Below the pieces are notes generated by a model. It did no database searches, was not told the DNA's origin, and was given only the letters and a program-made list of their open reading frames with translations. A program made the position numbers and the translations under genes. A stretch of 11,068 nt of DNA from Baffinella frigidus (lineage: Eukaryota; Cryptophyceae; Cryptomonadales; Baffinellaceae). How positions within the stretch are numbered: the stretch's first letter is position 1; the number at the start of each line of letters is the position of its first letter. This document shows positions 10,213-11,068 of the stretch, one piece after another. Location of the stretch: contig MU646339.1 in NCBI GenBank assembly GCA_026770585.1, forward strand, positions 1,235,901 to 1,246,968, given 5' to 3'.

Positions 10213-10535
10213 GCCCCTACTTGTAGGACCACCGTAGGTGGCTATCTATTGCGAACGAGTGTGTACGAAAATCCCACTTGTGACATGGCGTGGCCTAGGA
10301 GAGCACGCGGCCGTGTGAGCGAGGAACAGAGAGAACAGAGCGTTTCTTACGCGTCGAAACCAACATGCCCACCATGTATTCCCTTGGTGAAGACTTCGCA
10401 AGAACTAGGACCTACACGACAAACACACACACGTGGCAGACGCACGCGTAGAGAGTGCGCGTTTGAGACGAGAGGGTGGCTCCAGAGATCAGGCGTCGTC
10501 CTCCCTACGGGTTCCTGCGAGGCCCGCCTCATGAA
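10213..10535 (+). other. Unique sequence with unassigned overlapping open frames
   Basis: A 104-codon frame at 10249-10563 begins with ATG but also has open frames on the opposite strand, and its composition (Arg, Ser, Thr) is what GC-rich DNA gives by chance. No motif is recognised. I record it as possible but unsupported coding. Confidence 0.3.
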
Positions 10536-10612
10536 AGTGGTCCACTTAGTGCGGTCCACTTAGTAGGGTCCACCTTAGCGAGTGGCGAGTGGACCGCCCT
10601 AAGTGGACCACT
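10536..10612. repeat. Fold-back with a three-copy 14-bp tandem in the left arm
   Basis: AGTGGTCCACTTAG at 10536-10549 is exactly complementary to 10599-10612. Within the left arm, GGTCCACTTAGTGC (10539), GGTCCACTTAGTAG (10553) and GGTCCACCTTAGCG (10567) form a 14-bp tandem repeat. The right arm also holds GAGTGGACC. Confidence 0.75.
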
Positions 10613-10748
10613 CTCACCTCACGACATGCCTTCCACTCCCGAACCGTTCCTATCCCCGCCTCAGGGCAGGCCTACTCGTTCCGAAGCGGGCCTATCCCAG
10701 GTCTTGCCTGTCCACATCCCTCAGGACGGGCCCGCCTCTGGGTCGCGC
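10613..10748 (+). other. GC-rich stretch, no supported gene
   Basis: Three overlapping plus-strand frames pass through here, none with a family match or conserved copy. Repeated elements CCTATCCC and CCCTCAGG(A/G) give a loosely repetitive look. Confidence 0.35.
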
Positions 10749-10803
10749 TCTCTCTCTCACACACACACACACACACTCACTCTCGCTCTCTCTCTCCCTC
10801 TCC
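10749..10803. repeat. CT/CA microsatellite
   Basis: CT repeats, then about nine CA units at 10758-10776, then CT-rich sequence to about 10800. It creates Ser/Leu- and His/Thr-rich reading frames that are not meaningful. Confidence 0.9.
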
Positions 10804-10869
10804 GGGGAGCCTCTCGCATGCGCGAGCGGCTCAAACGCGTGGCCCTCTGTGAATCCCTCTCACACGCCT

Positions 10870-10893
10870 AAAGTCATCACCATAAAGTCATCA
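10870..10893 (+). repeat. Two-copy 10-bp repeat, AAAGTCATCA
   Basis: AAAGTCATCA at 10870-10879 and 10884-10893, spaced 14 bases start to start. Confidence 0.7.
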
Positions 10894-10969
10894 ACCGAGG
10901 CGGGCCCGGCCGGATCCCGTACTCACACCCTCCCGCCTGGGACCTTCAGAGCCTATGCGCCCGCGGTCC

Positions 10970-11003
10970 TACAGGGGTACCTCGCTCATACGAAACCGCC
11001 TCC
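10970..11003 (+). repeat. Long direct repeat, right copy
   Basis: It matches 10179-10212. It is followed by CCTAGGACC at about 11005-11013, whose complement GGTCCTAGG is at about 11046-11054, a small inverted repeat next to the end of the window. Confidence 0.7.
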
Positions 11004-11052
11004 TCCTAGGACCCTACAGTAGGCCTATGCCTCGGGACCTATGGTGGTCCTA

Positions 11053-11066
11053 GGGGGGGGGGGGGG
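11053..11066 (+). repeat. Poly-G run of 14
   Basis: Fourteen consecutive G bases close the window. This could be genuine, a collapsed assembly end, or a sequencing artefact. Confidence 0.8.
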
Positions 11067-11068
11067 TT

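Noticed and set aside
10476-11022. Three overlapping plus-strand frames of 87-139 codons
   Set aside because: They cross a CT/CA microsatellite and a fold-back, overlap in all three frames, and show no conserved copy or motif.

Overview
The window looks like nuclear DNA from a eukaryote, most likely an alga or other protist with a large, repeat-rich genome. The main evidence is long runs of degenerate CCCTAAA/TTTAGGG units, the Arabidopsis-type telomere repeat also used by many green algae. They occur as interstitial arrays in both orientations and drift locally to CCCAAAA, CACCAAA, CCCGAAA, CCCCAAA, CACCCTA or GGTTCAC forms. A green-algal source is my guess; nothing in the sequence fixes the species. 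I see no rRNA, tRNA, CRISPR array, bacterial operon or long uninterrupted gene.

Most long open frames here are by-products of 7-mer satellites. The coding signal sits in short plus-strand islands of about 30-150 bases between the arrays. Most start directly after an AG and many end directly before a GT. Most belong to small families of two to four diverged copies, and within a family the differences fall mainly at third codon positions or are indels of whole codons. I read these islands as exons or exon relics of one or several intron-rich genes, with introns filled by telomere-like satellite. I recognise none of the protein families and assign no function.

Layout. 1-933: degenerate satellite with four GC-rich blocks. 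934-1460: a duplicated exon around a fold-back intron. 1642-2475: small Glu/Ala/Lys-rich exons and a three-copy family, one copy with an in-frame stop. 2943-3765: a tandem GLNKIGLKE exon pair and RRxTARE exons among AT-rich GTAATAGTA repeats. 3967-4710: an ESRQ exon family in a CCCGAAA-variant satellite. 4775-5653: a cluster of fold-back, MITE-like elements, almost free of satellite. 5657-6339: mostly unassigned, with small repeats. 6340-7042: a YMAAV exon and a duplicated Gly-rich exon. 7236-8507: a VGSI/RLQA family, related Ala-rich exons and two fold-backs. 8641-9260: a second YMAAV exon and an AGPHPPLAEG pair. 9489-10110: four copies of an FPGS/RPLR exon, the last reaching a stop codon followed at once by a perfect 11-bp hairpin. 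10135-11068: no satellite, but a fold-back, microsatellites, a pair of direct repeats 791 bp apart and a terminal poly-G run.

The most unusual feature is the recurring unit of satellite array plus AG plus short exon copy, which suggests that exons and their satellite introns have been amplified together.
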